DNA from: Aestuariivivens insulae
GTDB lineage: Bacteria > Bacteroidota > Bacteroidia > Flavobacteriales > Flavobacteriaceae
Direction: 5' to 3'
Assembly (NCBI RefSeq): GCF_022662195.1
Contig: NZ_JAKMCS010000016.1
Span: forward strand, 1 to 64,000
DNA length: 64,000 nt
The position numbers and the translations under genes were made by a program. The stretch's first letter is position 1. Every line of letters begins with the position of its first letter. Positions 6,845 through 17,398 of this stretch are shown piece after piece. Under the pieces are notes generated by a model. It was given only the letters and a program-made list of their open reading frames with translations. It ran no database searches and was not told the origin of the DNA.

Positions 6845-7168
6845 ATGGGCATTTTAAAAAAGAAATATTTAAAACCTTTCAAAAACTGGTTTGTTATTAT
6901 TTTAATTGGATTTGCAGTTTGGATGCTCTTTTTCGATGCCAATTCCTGGTTTATCCATAACGAACTTAATAATGATATTGAAGCTTTGGAAGCCGAGAAG
7001 GAATATTACAAGCGAGAAATTGAAGAGGACAATAAAGCCATTGAAACTTTAAAGACCGAAGAAGGCCTTGAAAAATTTGCAAGGGAAGAGTACTACATGA
7101 AGCGGGACAATGAAGAAATTTATATTATTGAATACGAAGACAGCTTAAAAGCCAAACAAAATGAATAA
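6845..7168 (+). CDS. DivIC/FtsB-type septum formation protein
   Basis: 107 residues: short basic N-terminus (KKKYLKPFKN), one membrane helix (about residues 15-32), then a periplasmic coiled coil (about 40-75) ending in EEGLEKFAREEYYMKRDNEE. This is the layout and C-terminal signature (a short helix before YxMKxxxEE) of FtsB/DivIC, a bitopic divisome scaffold working with FtsL/FtsQ. It starts one base after udk and overlaps the start of mutA by 8 bp, so it is translationally coupled. The identity as DivIC rather than another bitopic coiled-coil protein is by pattern. Confidence 0.82.
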   Translation: MGILKKKYLKPFKNWFVIILIGFAVWMLFFDANSWFIHNELNNDIEALEAEKEYYKREIEEDNKAIETLKTEEGLEKFAREEYYMKRDNEEIYIIEYEDSLKAKQNE

Positions 7169-8531
7169 ACCATTGTTTAATGATTTTCAGGAAGTTTCGG
7201 CCAAACAGTGGAAACAAAAAATTCAGTTCGATCTAAAAGGAGCCGATTATAATGACACGCTTATCTGGAATACCGAAGAAGCTATTGCCGTAAAGCCCTT
7301 TTATCATGCCGATGATTTTAAAGCACTTCCAGAAGTTACAAACACCAGAGCAACACAGTGGAAGATTTGTCAATCCATTTTTGTATCAAACACTGAACTA
7401 TCAAATTTAAAAGCTATCGATGCCATTACACGTGGTGCCGAAAGTATTAAATTTATTGTTCCGTCTGATACTATTGCAATTGATGCTTTATTAAAAGACA
7501 TCGACCTGAATACGATTCCTATTCATTTCGAATTACAATTTCTTTCAGAAAACTTTATAAATAAGCTTCTTGACTTTGCTCCGAAGTCGATAACTGTCCA
7601 TACCGATATTATTGAAAATTTAGTTAGATCAGGTAACTGGTTCATCAACTTAAAAGACGATTTTCAAAAATTTGAACGTATCGTGAAAAACACGAAGTCG
7701 TTTAGGGTAGACACCTCATCATACCAAAATGCAGGAGCTTCCATAGTACAACAATTGGCCTATAGTCTTGCCCATGCCAATGAGTACCTCAATCATTTAG
7801 ACCATGTGGTTGCGAATGAAATTAAACAATCCCTTAATGTTTCTTTCAACCTTTCCATCGGTTCCAATTACTTTTTCGAAATAGCCAAATTAAGGGCATT
7901 GCGATTACTTTGGCAAACGCTCGCTTCAGCATATAACCTCAATACAGATTGTAACATATTAGCCACCCCTTCAAAACGCAACAAAACCCTGTACGATTAC
8001 AACACCAATATGTTGCGAACCACAACCGAATGTATGAGTGCTATTCTAGGAGGTGCCGATACCATTTGCAATCTGCCTTATGATGCTTTTTACCACAAGG
8101 ACAATGAATTTGGTGAGCGTATCGCTAGAAACCAGTTGTTAATTTTAAAACACGAAAGCTATTTCAATACCGTAAACAATCCCAGTGATGGTTCTTACTA
8201 TATTGAATCACTTACATTACAATTAGCTGATAAAGCCTTAAAACTTTTTAAAGATATAGAAGCTAATGGAGGCTTTTTAAAGCAACTTAAAGCAGGAACC
8301 ATCCAACGAAAAATAAAAGAAAGTGCCCTAAAGGAACAACAAGACTTTAATAATGGCGAGTTAATATTATTAGGCACCAACAAGCACCCCAACCCAGATG
8401 ATAAAATGAAGGGCGAACTGGAACTATATCCCTTTGTAAAAACCAAACCCAGAAAAACATTAATAGAACCAATTATAGAACATCGCTTATCTGAACCATT
8501 AGAACAAGAACGTTTAAAAAAAGAAGAATAA
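7161..8531 (+). CDS. mutA: Methylmalonyl-CoA mutase, small (beta) subunit
   Basis: 456 residues homologous to the barrel part of MutB (shared features: NTRATQWKICQ near the N-terminus, LRALRLLWQ, NMLRTTTECMSAILGGAD, GERIARNQLLILKHES, NPSDGSYYIESLT). The protein stops before any cobalamin-binding domain, as expected for the catalytically inactive beta subunit of the heterodimeric enzyme. With MutB it interconverts succinyl-CoA and (R)-methylmalonyl-CoA, linking the TCA cycle to propionate metabolism. Separated from mutB by a small lipoprotein gene. Confidence 0.93.
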   Translation: MNKPLFNDFQEVSAKQWKQKIQFDLKGADYNDTLIWNTEEAIAVKPFYHADDFKALPEVTNTRATQWKICQSIFVSNTELSNLKAIDAITRGAESIKFIVPSDTIAIDALLKDIDLNTIPIHFELQFLSENFINKLLDFAPKSITVHTDIIENLVRSGNWFINLKDDFQKFERIVKNTKSFRVDTSSYQNAGASIVQQLAYSLAHANEYLNHLDHVVANEIKQSLNVSFNLSIGSNYFFEIAKLRALRLLWQTLASAYNLNTDCNILATPSKRNKTLYDYNTNMLRTTTECMSAILGGADTICNLPYDAFYHKDNEFGERIARNQLLILKHESYFNTVNNPSDGSYYIESLTLQLADKALKLFKDIEANGGFLKQLKAGTIQRKIKESALKEQQDFNNGELILLGTNKHPNPDDKMKGELELYPFVKTKPRKTLIEPIIEHRLSEPLEQERLKKEE

Positions 8532-8532
8532 G

Positions 8533-9171
8533 ATGAACACAAAAATTAATTCAATTGCATTTTTATTAGTACTAACTTTATTGAGCTGCAAAAAAGAACA
8601 AACCTTTAGTGATTATCAATATACCGATAAAGGTATGGTCTTAAATTGTGAATCTATTGACACTAAACTATACAACGAAGCCCTTTTTGCTTTTGAAGAT
8701 GACATAGTCAACTATTATAGCAAAGACAAACCAACACAAGTAAGGGCGTTTTCTCAATTTGTACGCGATGCTGTAAATAATAGAGCTAAATATGCAGACA
8801 TGGTATCGCCACATACCTTAAAGGTTTTTCAAGCCCTAAAAAATGAAGCTGATCTATGGGATACCAACAACCCTAAAAGTCATTTAAACTACAATAGCAC
8901 TTTTTTCAAGTGCATTGCAAGCAACATTCAAGATAACGATCTAAAAACCACCCTTAACGCTTTGGTATCTACCAATAGTATGAGTCCGAAACTATTTGGG
9001 ACACCATTAACATCGCAATACAGTTTAGCGCTTAAAGACAAATATTTAGCGGCCTACATGGCTTTCGATTTGTTTTATGCCAAACTATATGATGTAGACC
9101 TTTCCAGAGTCAACATGGAAAAACCCAAAGCCCCTGTAGACTTTAATAAGGTGCCAAATACAGCTCAATAA
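8533..9171 (+). CDS. Lipoprotein of unknown function between mutA and mutB
   Basis: 212 residues. A signal peptide ends in a lipobox (LTLLSC, Cys at about 19) followed by KKEQ, so it should be lipidated and exported. The mature part is mostly helical with no motif I recognise. It starts one base after mutA and is followed by mutB after 28 bp, so it is co-transcribed with two cytoplasmic mutase subunits although it should sit in the envelope. A role linked to the mutase is therefore not obvious; it may simply be an insertion in the operon. Confidence 0.75.
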   Translation: MNTKINSIAFLLVLTLLSCKKEQTFSDYQYTDKGMVLNCESIDTKLYNEALFAFEDDIVNYYSKDKPTQVRAFSQFVRDAVNNRAKYADMVSPHTLKVFQALKNEADLWDTNNPKSHLNYNSTFFKCIASNIQDNDLKTTLNALVSTNSMSPKLFGTPLTSQYSLALKDKYLAAYMAFDLFYAKLYDVDLSRVNMEKPKAPVDFNKVPNTAQ

Positions 9172-9199
9172 GATTCCCTAAACTGACTATAATTGCTAA

Positions 9200-11335
9200 A
9201 TGCGAAAAAGCCTCCAACATATTGTATTAAAGTCGGAAACCGAAAGTTCGAAGTTAGAAGAACAAACTTTTGATACCGCCGAAGGTATTGCCGTAAAATC
9301 ATGGTATTCTAAAAGCGATATTGAAGGTTTGGAACACCTCAACTTTGCCGCTGGCATTCCTCCCTATTTACGGGGACCATATAGCACTATGTATGTTCGT
9401 AGACCTTGGACCATTAGGCAATATGCAGGGTTTTCTACCGCCGAAGAAAGCAATGCCTTTTACAGGCGTAATTTAGCAGCGGGGCAAAAAGGGCTTTCTG
9501 TAGCTTTCGATTTGGCGACCCATCGCGGTTATGACAGTGATCACGAACGTGTGGTAGGCGACGTAGGTAAAGCAGGCGTGGCCATCGATTCGGTCGAGGA
9601 CATGAACATGCTTTTCGACCAAATACCTCTAGATAAAATGTCGGTCTCCATGACCATGAACGGTGCTGTTTTGCCCATTATGGCTTTTTATATTGTAACT
9701 GCTGAAGAACAGGGCGTTTCCTTGGAACAATTGTCGGGCACCATTCAAAATGATATCCTAAAAGAGTTTATGGTGCGTAACACCTATATTTATCCACCTA
9801 CGCCCTCGATGAAAATTATTTCGGATATTTTTGAATATACCAGCAAGTACATGCCTAAATTCAATAGCATTAGCATTTCCGGTTACCACATGCAGGAAGC
9901 TGGTGCGACCTGCGATATAGAATTGGCCTATACCCTCGCCGATGGTTTGGAGTACCTGAGAACTGGCATAAAGGCGGGTATGGATATTGACACTTTTGCT
10001 CCGCGCCTATCCTTTTTCTGGGCTATAGGCATGAACCATTTTATGGAAATTGCCAAAATGCGGGCAGCGCGCATGCTTTGGGCCAAACTGGTAAAACAGT
10101 TCAATCCTAAAAACGATAAATCCCTGGCATTGCGTACCCATTGCCAAACATCGGGGTGGAGTTTAACGGAGCAAGACCCGTTTAACAATGTGGCGCGCAC
10201 CACTATTGAAGCCGCTGCTGCAGCCTTTGGGGGTACACAAAGTTTGCACACCAATGCTTTGGATGAAGCCATCGCACTTCCAACCGATTTTTCGGCACGT
10301 ATAGCCAGAAACACGCAATTGTTCCTTCAAGAAGAAACCAAGATCACCAAAACGGTCGACCCTTGGGCAGGCAGTTACTATGTTGAAAAATTAACCAACG
10401 ATATTGCACATAGAGCCTGGCAACTTATTGAAGAGGTTGAAGACTTGGGCGGCATGACCAAAGCCATTGAAGCTGGCATACCTAAAATTCGTATAGAGGA
10501 AGCAGCCGCAAAAAAACAAGCCCGCATCGATTCTGGACAGGATATCATTGTAGGGGTCAATAAATACCGATTGGAAAAAGAAGACCCTATTACTACATTG
10601 GAAGTTGATAACCAAACTGTTAGAAACCAACAAATAGAACGATTAAATACCATCAAACATAAGCGAAATAATGCTAAAGTTAAAACCGTTCTTTCCAATT
10701 TAACCCAAGCAGCAAAAAATTCCTTAAATTCGAATAATACAGATACCAACTTACTGGCTTTAGCTGTTGAAGCTGCCCGCGAACGTGCTACACTTGGTGA
10801 AATAAGCAACGCACTGGAAGTCGCTTTTGGACGTTATAAAGCCGAAATAAAATCATTTTCTGGCGTGTACAGTAAAGCAATAAAAGACGACGAATCATTT
10901 AAAAAAGCTCAAGAATTAGCTGATGTCTTTGCCGAGCAAGATGGTCGGCGACCACGGATCATGATAGCTAAAATGGGGCAAGACGGTCATGATAGAGGGG
11001 CAAAAGTTGTAGCTACCGGTTATGCCGACGTAGGTTTTGATGTGGACATAGGCCCTTTATTCCAAACCCCTGAAGAAGTTGCCAAACAGGCCGTGGAAAA
11101 CGATGTGCACGTGTTGGGCGTATCGTCGTTAGCGGCAGGGCATAAAACCTTGGTGCCTCAAGTTATAGAAGCCCTTAAAGCTTATGGTCGCGATGATATT
11201 ATGGTTATTGTTGGTGGTGTGATACCCAAGCAGGACTATCAATATTTATTTGATGCAGGAGCCATTGCAGTATTTGGGCCTGGCACCAAAATAAGCGATA
11301 CGGCCATTAAGATTCTTGAGATATTAATTGATTGA
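9200..11335 (+). CDS. mutB: Methylmalonyl-CoA mutase, large (alpha) subunit
   Basis: 711 residues, full length. The N-terminal TIM barrel carries the substrate-binding signatures ([59 protein letters not shown]). The C-terminal domain has the B12 base-off motif DGHDRG (DxHxxG, His ligand to cobalt) and the downstream [10 protein letters not shown] and GGVIP segments. It catalyses the adenosylcobalamin-dependent carbon-skeleton rearrangement of succinyl-CoA and methylmalonyl-CoA. Last gene of the udk-mutB operon; a bidirectional terminator follows. Confidence 0.97.
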   Translation: MRKSLQHIVLKSETESSKLEEQTFDTAEGIAVKSWYSKSDIEGLEHLNFAAGIPPYLRGPYSTMYVRRPWTIRQYAGFSTAEESNAFYRRNLAAGQKGLSVAFDLATHRGYDSDHERVVGDVGKAGVAIDSVEDMNMLFDQIPLDKMSVSMTMNGAVLPIMAFYIVTAEEQGVSLEQLSGTIQNDILKEFMVRNTYIYPPTPSMKIISDIFEYTSKYMPKFNSISISGYHMQEAGATCDIELAYTLADGLEYLRTGIKAGMDIDTFAPRLSFFWAIGMNHFMEIAKMRAARMLWAKLVKQFNPKNDKSLALRTHCQTSGWSLTEQDPFNNVARTTIEAAAAAFGGTQSLHTNALDEAIALPTDFSARIARNTQLFLQEETKITKTVDPWAGSYYVEKLTNDIAHRAWQLIEEVEDLGGMTKAIEAGIPKIRIEEAAAKKQARIDSGQDIIVGVNKYRLEKEDPITTLEVDNQTVRNQQIERLNTIKHKRNNAKVKTVLSNLTQAAKNSLNSNNTDTNLLALAVEAARERATLGEISNALEVAFGRYKAEIKSFSGVYSKAIKDDESFKKAQELADVFAEQDGRRPRIMIAKMGQDGHDRGAKVVATGYADVGFDVDIGPLFQTPEEVAKQAVENDVHVLGVSSLAAGHKTLVPQVIEALKAYGRDDIMVIVGGVIPKQDYQYLFDAGAIAVFGPGTKISDTAIKILEILID

Positions 11336-11380
11336 CTTTACTTTTTCGATAAAAGTATTTATTAATAGCAAGTTAAAATG

Positions 11381-11423
11381 AAAGACCTCACGGGTATTAG
11401 AAACCTGTGAGGTCTTTGTTTTT
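11381..11423. terminator. Bidirectional terminator between mutB and the M16 peptidase gene
   Basis: AAAGACCTCACGGGT and ACCTGTGAGGTCTTT form a stem of about 14 bp with T-runs on the + strand and A-rich DNA on the other side. The two genes converge here. Confidence 0.8.
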
Positions 11424-11447
11424 ATATACAAAATCGGATAATTTTCA

Positions 11448-14210
11448 CTAATCTACCTTTTCATCAATTTTGGCTTTAAACTCAGTTTCTTCAAAGTCAC
11501 CAGCATTTACTACGGTCCATTTATCAAAGGTTTTAAAGTACTTCTTTATAACCTTATTAACATCTTCAACCGTTAAACCGTTTACTCTATCTTCAATAGC
11601 TTTATAAAACATCATATCCCTGTCGTAATACAAGTTATTATTTATAGTACCTACCAGCTCATTGTCTTTAGCCCTAGATACATTTTTACTTTGTACCCAA
11701 CTGTTAACGGCCACTTTTAATTCATCTTCAGTAATACCATCTTTTATAAAACGCTCAATTTCTTCATTAAATCCTTTTTGCACTTTCGAGGCATTTTCAG
11801 GAGCATAAATGGCATAAACCAAAATGGACGAGTTTTTATCTTTTGGATCAGAATCTACCCTAACATATCCACCAGCGCCATAACTCACACCATCTTTTTG
11901 CCTTAACCTATCGGCTATTCTGGAATTTAAAAATCCGCCTCCAAAAATAGAACTCGCTATTTCAAGTGCCGCAAAATCTTCATCTACCTCACTGCCTTCA
12001 AAGGACATCGCTCCAATACTTATTGCGTTTTTCTTATCGGGAGTTTTTATTTTTTCGTTCGCCGCATGGTTAAGCGCAAATTTATCTGCAATTGGTTTAT
12101 AAGGTTTATTCGATTTGAAATCGGCAAAATTCGCTTCAAAGTAATCCTTCAATTGTTGTTCATCTATATTACCAATAGCTATAAGCGTGGCATTATCTGA
12201 TATCCCATAAAATTCATCATAATACTTTTGAATTCCTTCTACCGTTGCGGCATTGATTTCCTCGATATCTTCTTCTATGGTCGTGGCATATAATGGGTGC
12301 CCTTTTTTATATTTCTGATTTAATAGCCTAAGCTTTTTACTTGCCAAAAATTGGGGCTCTGTTTTATTTTGTTCAATGTTTGCTAAATCAATCGTTTTTA
12401 ATTTTTCCAATTCTTCTTTACTAAAATCAGGGTTTTTAAGCATGTCGGTCATTAAGGCTAGGGCTTCCATAAGATGCTCTTCTGTAGTGCTTATTCGCGC
12501 ACTCACCCGTCCATTAGATCCCGAAAAACTTATAGAAGATTTAATGGCACTTAACTTATCCTCAATATCCTGACGGGAGTTATTTTTAGTACCTTTATTT
12601 AACATTCTTGCGGTATAACCTGCTAATCGCCCTTTATTCATAAAATCGTTAACATTACCATTTCTAAATATAAAATTAAGAGTCACCGTTTTACCCCTAT
12701 TGTCCTTTTTAATAAAGCCATATTCTATTGGAGTGCTTTTTAATTCGCCAGAATTCAATCTGTTTTGAATGTTTTCATAGGACACATCAAAAGCTTCCCC
12801 TACATTCAACCCTTCTTTTCCTTTATAGGAAGACACTAATTCCTCTAAGCCTTCTGTATGTTCAATTTCTACACGGATGGGTTTTTCGGCTGGAATAAAA
12901 TTCCCTACGGTTCTATTGGTATGTATAAAGTACCTTTGAATAGCAGCATTAACTTTTTCTGCAGTTATTTGTTCCACGCGGTCTCTTGTAATGAAAGACA
13001 ACCGCCAATCTCCGGCACCAATAAATTCACTCATAAAAGTGCCCAAATAAGCTGAATTCCTAAATACCTGATCGTATTGCTTCATCAACTTTGACTTGGC
13101 GCGATTTACTTCTTCTTCAGTCACAGGATTATCTTTCAGCCCATCTAAAACATCCAATAATGTCATTTCGGCCTCAGAAAGTGATTTGTCTGAAGGCACA
13201 TTTACATTAAAATAAATAAATGAAGGTTCTTTAGTGAATGGACTAAAAGACCAAACCGAAGAAGCTTTTTCACCATCAACAAGAGCTTTATACAATCGAC
13301 CTGAAGGTTGATCGGTTAAAATTTGATCGGCCACAATAATAGCGGCATAATCTGCGTTGGACCCTGCTGGTGTGTGGTATAAAGCCGAGGCTAACTGCAA
13401 ATCTCCTACCCTACTTAAGGTCACCCTTTTTTCACCATCTTGGGCGGGCTCTACAGTTGGTATGTCCCTTAAAGGTGTACTAGGCTTTTTAATACCAGAA
13501 AATTTCTTCTCGATTAAGGATAACATTTTGTCTGTTTCGAATTTGCCTGTAACCATAAGCACTGCATTATCTGGCCTGTAATATTTTTTATAAAATGCCT
13601 GCAGATTTTCAATAGGCACACGCTCAATATCTGAACGGTTACCTATGGTAGATTTTCCGTAATTATGCCATAAATAAGCGGCACTTATCACTTTTTGCAT
13701 TAACATTCTGGTAGGCGAATTCTCCCCCATTTCAAACTCATTTCTAACCACAGAGAATTCAGATTCTAAATCCTCTTTAGCGATATAGGAATTAACCATT
13801 CTATCGGCTTCAAGGTCTAATGCCCATTCCAGATTTTCATCGGTTGCATTAAATGTTTCAAAGTAGTTGGTTCTATCGTACCAAGTGGTACCATTAGGTC
13901 TTGCGCCGTGTTCGGTTAATTCTTTTGGGATATCTGGGTGATTGGGTGTGCCTTTAAAAACCATATGCTCTAATAAATGAGCCATCCCTTTTTCTCCATA
14001 TCCCTCATGTCTAGACCCTACCTTATAGGTAATATTAACCGTAATGGTTTGCGATGAATTGTCTGGAAACAACAGTACTTTTAAACCATTATCCAACATG
14101 TACTCCGTAATGCCCTCTACTTGGGCCGTTTGTGTTACTTGTGCACTTCCTGTTAAACAAAAAGTTACTGCAACCAGTAAAATTGTAAGAATTTGATTGA
14201 TGTTTTTCAT
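11448..14210 (-). CDS. M16 family zinc peptidase, exported
   Basis: 920 residues from the preferred ATG at 14210, which begins a clear signal peptide (MKNINQILTILLVAVTFCLT-GSAQ); the frame is open further upstream but without a sensible N-terminus. Two tandem M16 units are visible. The first has the inverted zinc motif HLLEH (H78, E81, H82) with downstream acidic residues (ESEFSVVRNEFEMGE); the second (from about residue 500) lacks HxxEH and is presumably the structural half, with the substrate-gripping RLRQKDGVSYGAGGYVR segment. The family degrades peptides; a periplasmic clean-up role is likely but the substrate is unknown. Confidence 0.9.
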   Translation of the reverse strand: MKNINQILTILLVAVTFCLTGSAQVTQTAQVEGITEYMLDNGLKVLLFPDNSSQTITVNITYKVGSRHEGYGEKGMAHLLEHMVFKGTPNHPDIPKELTEHGARPNGTTWYDRTNYFETFNATDENLEWALDLEADRMVNSYIAKEDLESEFSVVRNEFEMGENSPTRMLMQKVISAAYLWHNYGKSTIGNRSDIERVPIENLQAFYKKYYRPDNAVLMVTGKFETDKMLSLIEKKFSGIKKPSTPLRDIPTVEPAQDGEKRVTLSRVGDLQLASALYHTPAGSNADYAAIIVADQILTDQPSGRLYKALVDGEKASSVWSFSPFTKEPSFIYFNVNVPSDKSLSEAEMTLLDVLDGLKDNPVTEEEVNRAKSKLMKQYDQVFRNSAYLGTFMSEFIGAGDWRLSFITRDRVEQITAEKVNAAIQRYFIHTNRTVGNFIPAEKPIRVEIEHTEGLEELVSSYKGKEGLNVGEAFDVSYENIQNRLNSGELKSTPIEYGFIKKDNRGKTVTLNFIFRNGNVNDFMNKGRLAGYTARMLNKGTKNNSRQDIEDKLSAIKSSISFSGSNGRVSARISTTEEHLMEALALMTDMLKNPDFSKEELEKLKTIDLANIEQNKTEPQFLASKKLRLLNQKYKKGHPLYATTIEEDIEEINAATVEGIQKYYDEFYGISDNATLIAIGNIDEQQLKDYFEANFADFKSNKPYKPIADKFALNHAANEKIKTPDKKNAISIGAMSFEGSEVDEDFAALEIASSIFGGGFLNSRIADRLRQKDGVSYGAGGYVRVDSDPKDKNSSILVYAIYAPENASKVQKGFNEEIERFIKDGITEDELKVAVNSWVQSKNVSRAKDNELVGTINNNLYYDRDMMFYKAIEDRVNGLTVEDVNKVIKKYFKTFDKWTVVNAGDFEETEFKAKIDEKVD

Positions 14211-14412
14211 AAAATAAGTGTTTTTTCTGATAGCTAAAGATATGAATTTAAGTTCCATAAAAATGTTAAAATTATGATAAGTATAAGTTATCCCCTTAGT
14301 GAAAGGCAACACATCGATAACATAACAGGCTGTTTATTGATTTGTTAACAAGTTCGGTTTTTATTCCTCATAAATAATTGTATTTTTACCGCTTAATAAA
14401 CCAAATCATTTA

Positions 14413-15177
14413 ATGGGTAAAATCATTGCTATTGCTAATCAAAAAGGAGGTGTAGGTAAAACCACAACGTCCATAAATTTAGCAGCTTCACTTGGTGTTC
14501 TAGAAAAAAAAGTCCTTCTTATAGACGCAGACCCACAGGCTAATGCGACTTCTGGCATTGGTATTGACGTAGAGTCTGTAGAGATTGGCACCTACCAATT
14601 ATTAGAGCATTCCAATTCAGCTAAAGAGGCCATTATAAAAACCGATACACCTAACCTATATGCCATACCGGCACATATAGACCTAGTTGCTATAGAAATT
14701 GAACTTGTTGACAAAGACAACAGGGAATATATGCTTAAATCGGCTTTAGAAAGCATCAAAGGCGAATACGACTACATTATTGTAGATTGTGCGCCATCAT
14801 TGGGCCTATTAACTTTAAATGCGCTAACAGCAGCCGATGCGGTAATTATCCCCATCCAATGTGAGTATTTTGCTTTGGAAGGTTTGGGCAAGCTATTGAA
14901 TACCATTAAGAGTGTTCAAAAAATACACAACCCAGAGTTGGATATAGAAGGCCTACTGCTAACCATGTACGATTCACGTTTAAGATTATCTAACCAGGTG
15001 GTTGAAGAAGTTCAAAAACACTTCAATAATATGGTTTTTCAAACCATTATTCAACGTAATGTACGTTTGAGTGAAGCGCCCAGTTACGGCGAAAGCATAA
15101 TTAATTATGACGCCAGTAGCAAAGGAGCTACGAATTACTTAAGTTTGGCAAAGGAAATCATCAATAAAAACGATTAA
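14413..15177 (+). CDS. parA: Chromosome partitioning ATPase ParA (Soj)
   Basis: 254 residues with the deviant Walker A motif KGGVGKTT (11-18), DADPQANAT (Walker A' region) and DCAPSLGLLT (Walker B), characteristic of the small chromosomal ParA type without an N-terminal HTH. It forms ATP-dependent dimers on DNA and moves ParB-parS complexes. parB follows after one base. No full parS palindrome (GTTTCACGTGAAAC-type) was seen in this window. Confidence 0.96.
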   Translation: MGKIIAIANQKGGVGKTTTSINLAASLGVLEKKVLLIDADPQANATSGIGIDVESVEIGTYQLLEHSNSAKEAIIKTDTPNLYAIPAHIDLVAIEIELVDKDNREYMLKSALESIKGEYDYIIVDCAPSLGLLTLNALTAADAVIIPIQCEYFALEGLGKLLNTIKSVQKIHNPELDIEGLLLTMYDSRLRLSNQVVEEVQKHFNNMVFQTIIQRNVRLSEAPSYGESIINYDASSKGATNYLSLAKEIINKND

Positions 15178-15178
15178 T

Positions 15179-16090
15179 ATGGCCAAAGCAACTAAAAAAC
15201 AGGCTTTAGGTAGAGGGTTGTCGGCTCTTTTAAAAGATCCGGAAAACGACATTCAATCGGTTCAAGATAAAAATGCCGATAAGGTTATAGGCAATATTGT
15301 TGAATTGGATATCGATTTTATTGAGGTTAACCCATTTCAGCCTAGAACCAATTTTAGTGAAGAGTCCATAAAAGAATTAGCCTCTTCCATAAAGGAATTG
15401 GGTATTATACAGCCCATTACGGTTAGAAAGCTGGATTTTAATAAATACCAGTTAGTTTCTGGTGAACGCCGCTTTAGAGCCTCTAAATTAATTGGGCTGG
15501 AAACTATTCCTGCCTACATTAGGATTGCTAACGATCAAGAGTCGTTAGAAATGGCCTTGGTTGAAAACATCCAACGCCAAGATTTAGATCCTATTGAAAT
15601 TGCGTTGTCTTACCAGCGTTTAATAGACGAGATCAATTTAACCCAAGAGCAAATGAGCGAACGTGTTGGTAAAAAGCGTTCTACTATTGCCAACTATTTA
15701 CGTTTATTGAAATTGGACCCAATTATCCAAACTGGTATGCGAGATGGATTTATTAGCATGGGTCATGGTCGGGCATTAATTACTATTGAGGATCAAACGG
15801 CACAGTTAGATATCTACGAAAACATACTTTCCAATAAATTATCGGTAAGGGAAACCGAAGAATTAGTACGTAACTATGGTACGGCACAAGAGCCAAAATC
15901 AAGCGCCAAAAAAACTACAGATGAGGAAGTTCCAAAATACATCAAAAAAGGGATTACTGCCTTTTCTGAATACTTTGGACACAAAATAGACGTTAAAGTT
16001 TCTAAAAATGGAAAAGGGAAAATTACAATTCCGTTCCATTCCGAAGAAGATTTTAACCGTATTAAAAAACTAGTTCAAGGTGCCAAATAA
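15179..16090 (+). CDS. parB: Chromosome partitioning protein ParB
   Basis: 303 residues: N-terminal GRGLSALL motif (ParA-interacting segment), ParB/Srx CTPase domain with NPFQPR, SGERRFRAS (the GERRxRA motif) and MALVENIQR, central helix-turn-helix (MSERVGKKRSTIANYLRLLKL) that reads parS, and a C-terminal dimerisation region (GHKIDVKVSKNGKGKITIPF). It forms the partition complex with ParA. The last 11 bp overlap the next gene. Confidence 0.95.
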   Translation: MAKATKKQALGRGLSALLKDPENDIQSVQDKNADKVIGNIVELDIDFIEVNPFQPRTNFSEESIKELASSIKELGIIQPITVRKLDFNKYQLVSGERRFRASKLIGLETIPAYIRIANDQESLEMALVENIQRQDLDPIEIALSYQRLIDEINLTQEQMSERVGKKRSTIANYLRLLKLDPIIQTGMRDGFISMGHGRALITIEDQTAQLDIYENILSNKLSVRETEELVRNYGTAQEPKSSAKKTTDEEVPKYIKKGITAFSEYFGHKIDVKVSKNGKGKITIPFHSEEDFNRIKKLVQGAK

Positions 16091-16694
16091 GCTTATAACA
16101 GCCTTTGCATGTGCGTTACTGTTTTGTTTTTCGATAGCTGCACAAGATAGCGATAACCAAAAACAAGACGATGTTCCAGAAATCATAAACGAAGAAGCCA
16201 TTGAATTTAGGGAAGAAATAAATCCGTTATCCCCAGCTAAGGCAGCTTTTTTATCGGCGGTATTACCCGGTCTTGGACAAGCCTACAACAAAAAATACTG
16301 GAAAATACCCATCGTATATGGTGCTCTGGGTACGGGTATTTATTTCTATATCAATAACAACAAGGAATACAACAGGTATAGAGATGCTTACAAAAGTAGG
16401 TTAGCTGGTTTTAAAAATGATGAGTTTTATTTCGGCCCAGATGGAACCCAATTAACTACACCTCGAATTACAGACGATGGCTTAAGACGTGCCCAAAAGT
16501 TCTACCGAAGAAATAAAGAACTATCCCTTTTAGTAACTATTGGAATATATGCCCTTAATATTATTGATGCCAATGTAGATGCACATTTATTGCAATACAA
16601 TGTAGATGAAAACCTATCTTTGTCACCGCATTATAAAATAAATGAAATAGATGCCACCGGCAATCTTGGTTTAACTTTAAATTTAAAATTTTAG
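16080..16694 (+). CDS. DUF5683 membrane protein
   Basis: 204 residues, signal peptide MPNKLITAFACALLFCFSIA-AQ, then an acidic linker and the motif SPAKAAFLSAVLPGLGQAYNKKYWKIPIVYGALG, two hydrophobic segments and an NxxDAxVDAHL motif near the C-terminus. This is the DUF5683 pattern found widely in Bacteroidota beside parA/parB/dapB/lepB. Function unknown; likely an envelope protein. Start chosen for the signal peptide; it overlaps parB by 11 bp, implying coupling. Confidence 0.82.
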   Translation: MPNKLITAFACALLFCFSIAAQDSDNQKQDDVPEIINEEAIEFREEINPLSPAKAAFLSAVLPGLGQAYNKKYWKIPIVYGALGTGIYFYINNNKEYNRYRDAYKSRLAGFKNDEFYFGPDGTQLTTPRITDDGLRRAQKFYRRNKELSLLVTIGIYALNIIDANVDAHLLQYNVDENLSLSPHYKINEIDATGNLGLTLNLKF

Positions 16695-16696
16695 AT

Positions 16697-17398
16697 ATGA
16701 ATATTGCTTTATTAGGATACGGAAAAATGGGACAGACCATAGAGCAAATAGCTATTAAAAGAGGGCATAACATTGTCCTAACGGTTGATAAGGATGATAG
16801 AGACTACGATATTACCAAGGCCGATGTGGCGATAGACTTTAGTATCCCCAATGTAGCCTTTAACAATATTTCGCATTGCATTAACAACAATGTACCTGTT
16901 GTTTCTGGAACTACTGGCTGGTTAGAAAATTATGATAATGCTGTTGCCCTGTGTAAAGAAAAAAACGGTGCTTTTATCTATGCCTCCAACTATAGTTTGG
17001 GTGTGAATATCTTTTTTGAGCTGAATAAAAACTTGGCCAAAATGATGAGTTCCCTCAAGCAGTACAATGTGAGCATGGAAGAAATCCACCACACACAAAA
17101 GTTAGATGCGCCCAGTGGTACAGCCATCTCCCTTGCCAATGATATTATTAGCAACCATGACCAGGTTGATGCTTGGAAATTAAATGAATCGGGAGATAAT
17201 ACCATTCCTATTGTCTCTAAACGCATTGAGGATGTTCCTGGTACCCATAGCATAACATACGAAAGTGAAGTAGACACCATTACCATAGAACATATTGCAC
17301 ATAACCGTCAAGGCTTTGCCTTAGGTGCCGTTATCGCTGCAGAATGGTTGGCAGACAAAACTGGCGTTTTTAGTATGAAAGATGTATTGGGGATTTAG
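16697..17398 (+). CDS. dapB: 4-hydroxy-tetrahydrodipicolinate reductase
   Basis: 233 residues. N-terminal Rossmann fold GYGKMG (7-12), DFSIPN, GTTGW, and the catalytic/substrate motif EIHHTQKLDAPSGTA with the conserved His pair and Lys. It reduces the DapA product with NAD(P)H on the way to diaminopimelate and lysine. Slightly shorter than the E. coli protein, as usual in this phylum. Two bases after the DUF5683 gene. Confidence 0.95.
   Translation: MNIALLGYGKMGQTIEQIAIKRGHNIVLTVDKDDRDYDITKADVAIDFSIPNVAFNNISHCINNNVPVVSGTTGWLENYDNAVALCKEKNGAFIYASNYSLGVNIFFELNKNLAKMMSSLKQYNVSMEEIHHTQKLDAPSGTAISLANDIISNHDQVDAWKLNESGDNTIPIVSKRIEDVPGTHSITYESEVDTITIEHIAHNRQGFALGAVIAAEWLADKTGVFSMKDVLGI

Noticed and set aside
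9928-10809. Several antisense open frames within mutB.
   Set aside because: They mirror a strongly coding + strand gene; typical shadow frames.
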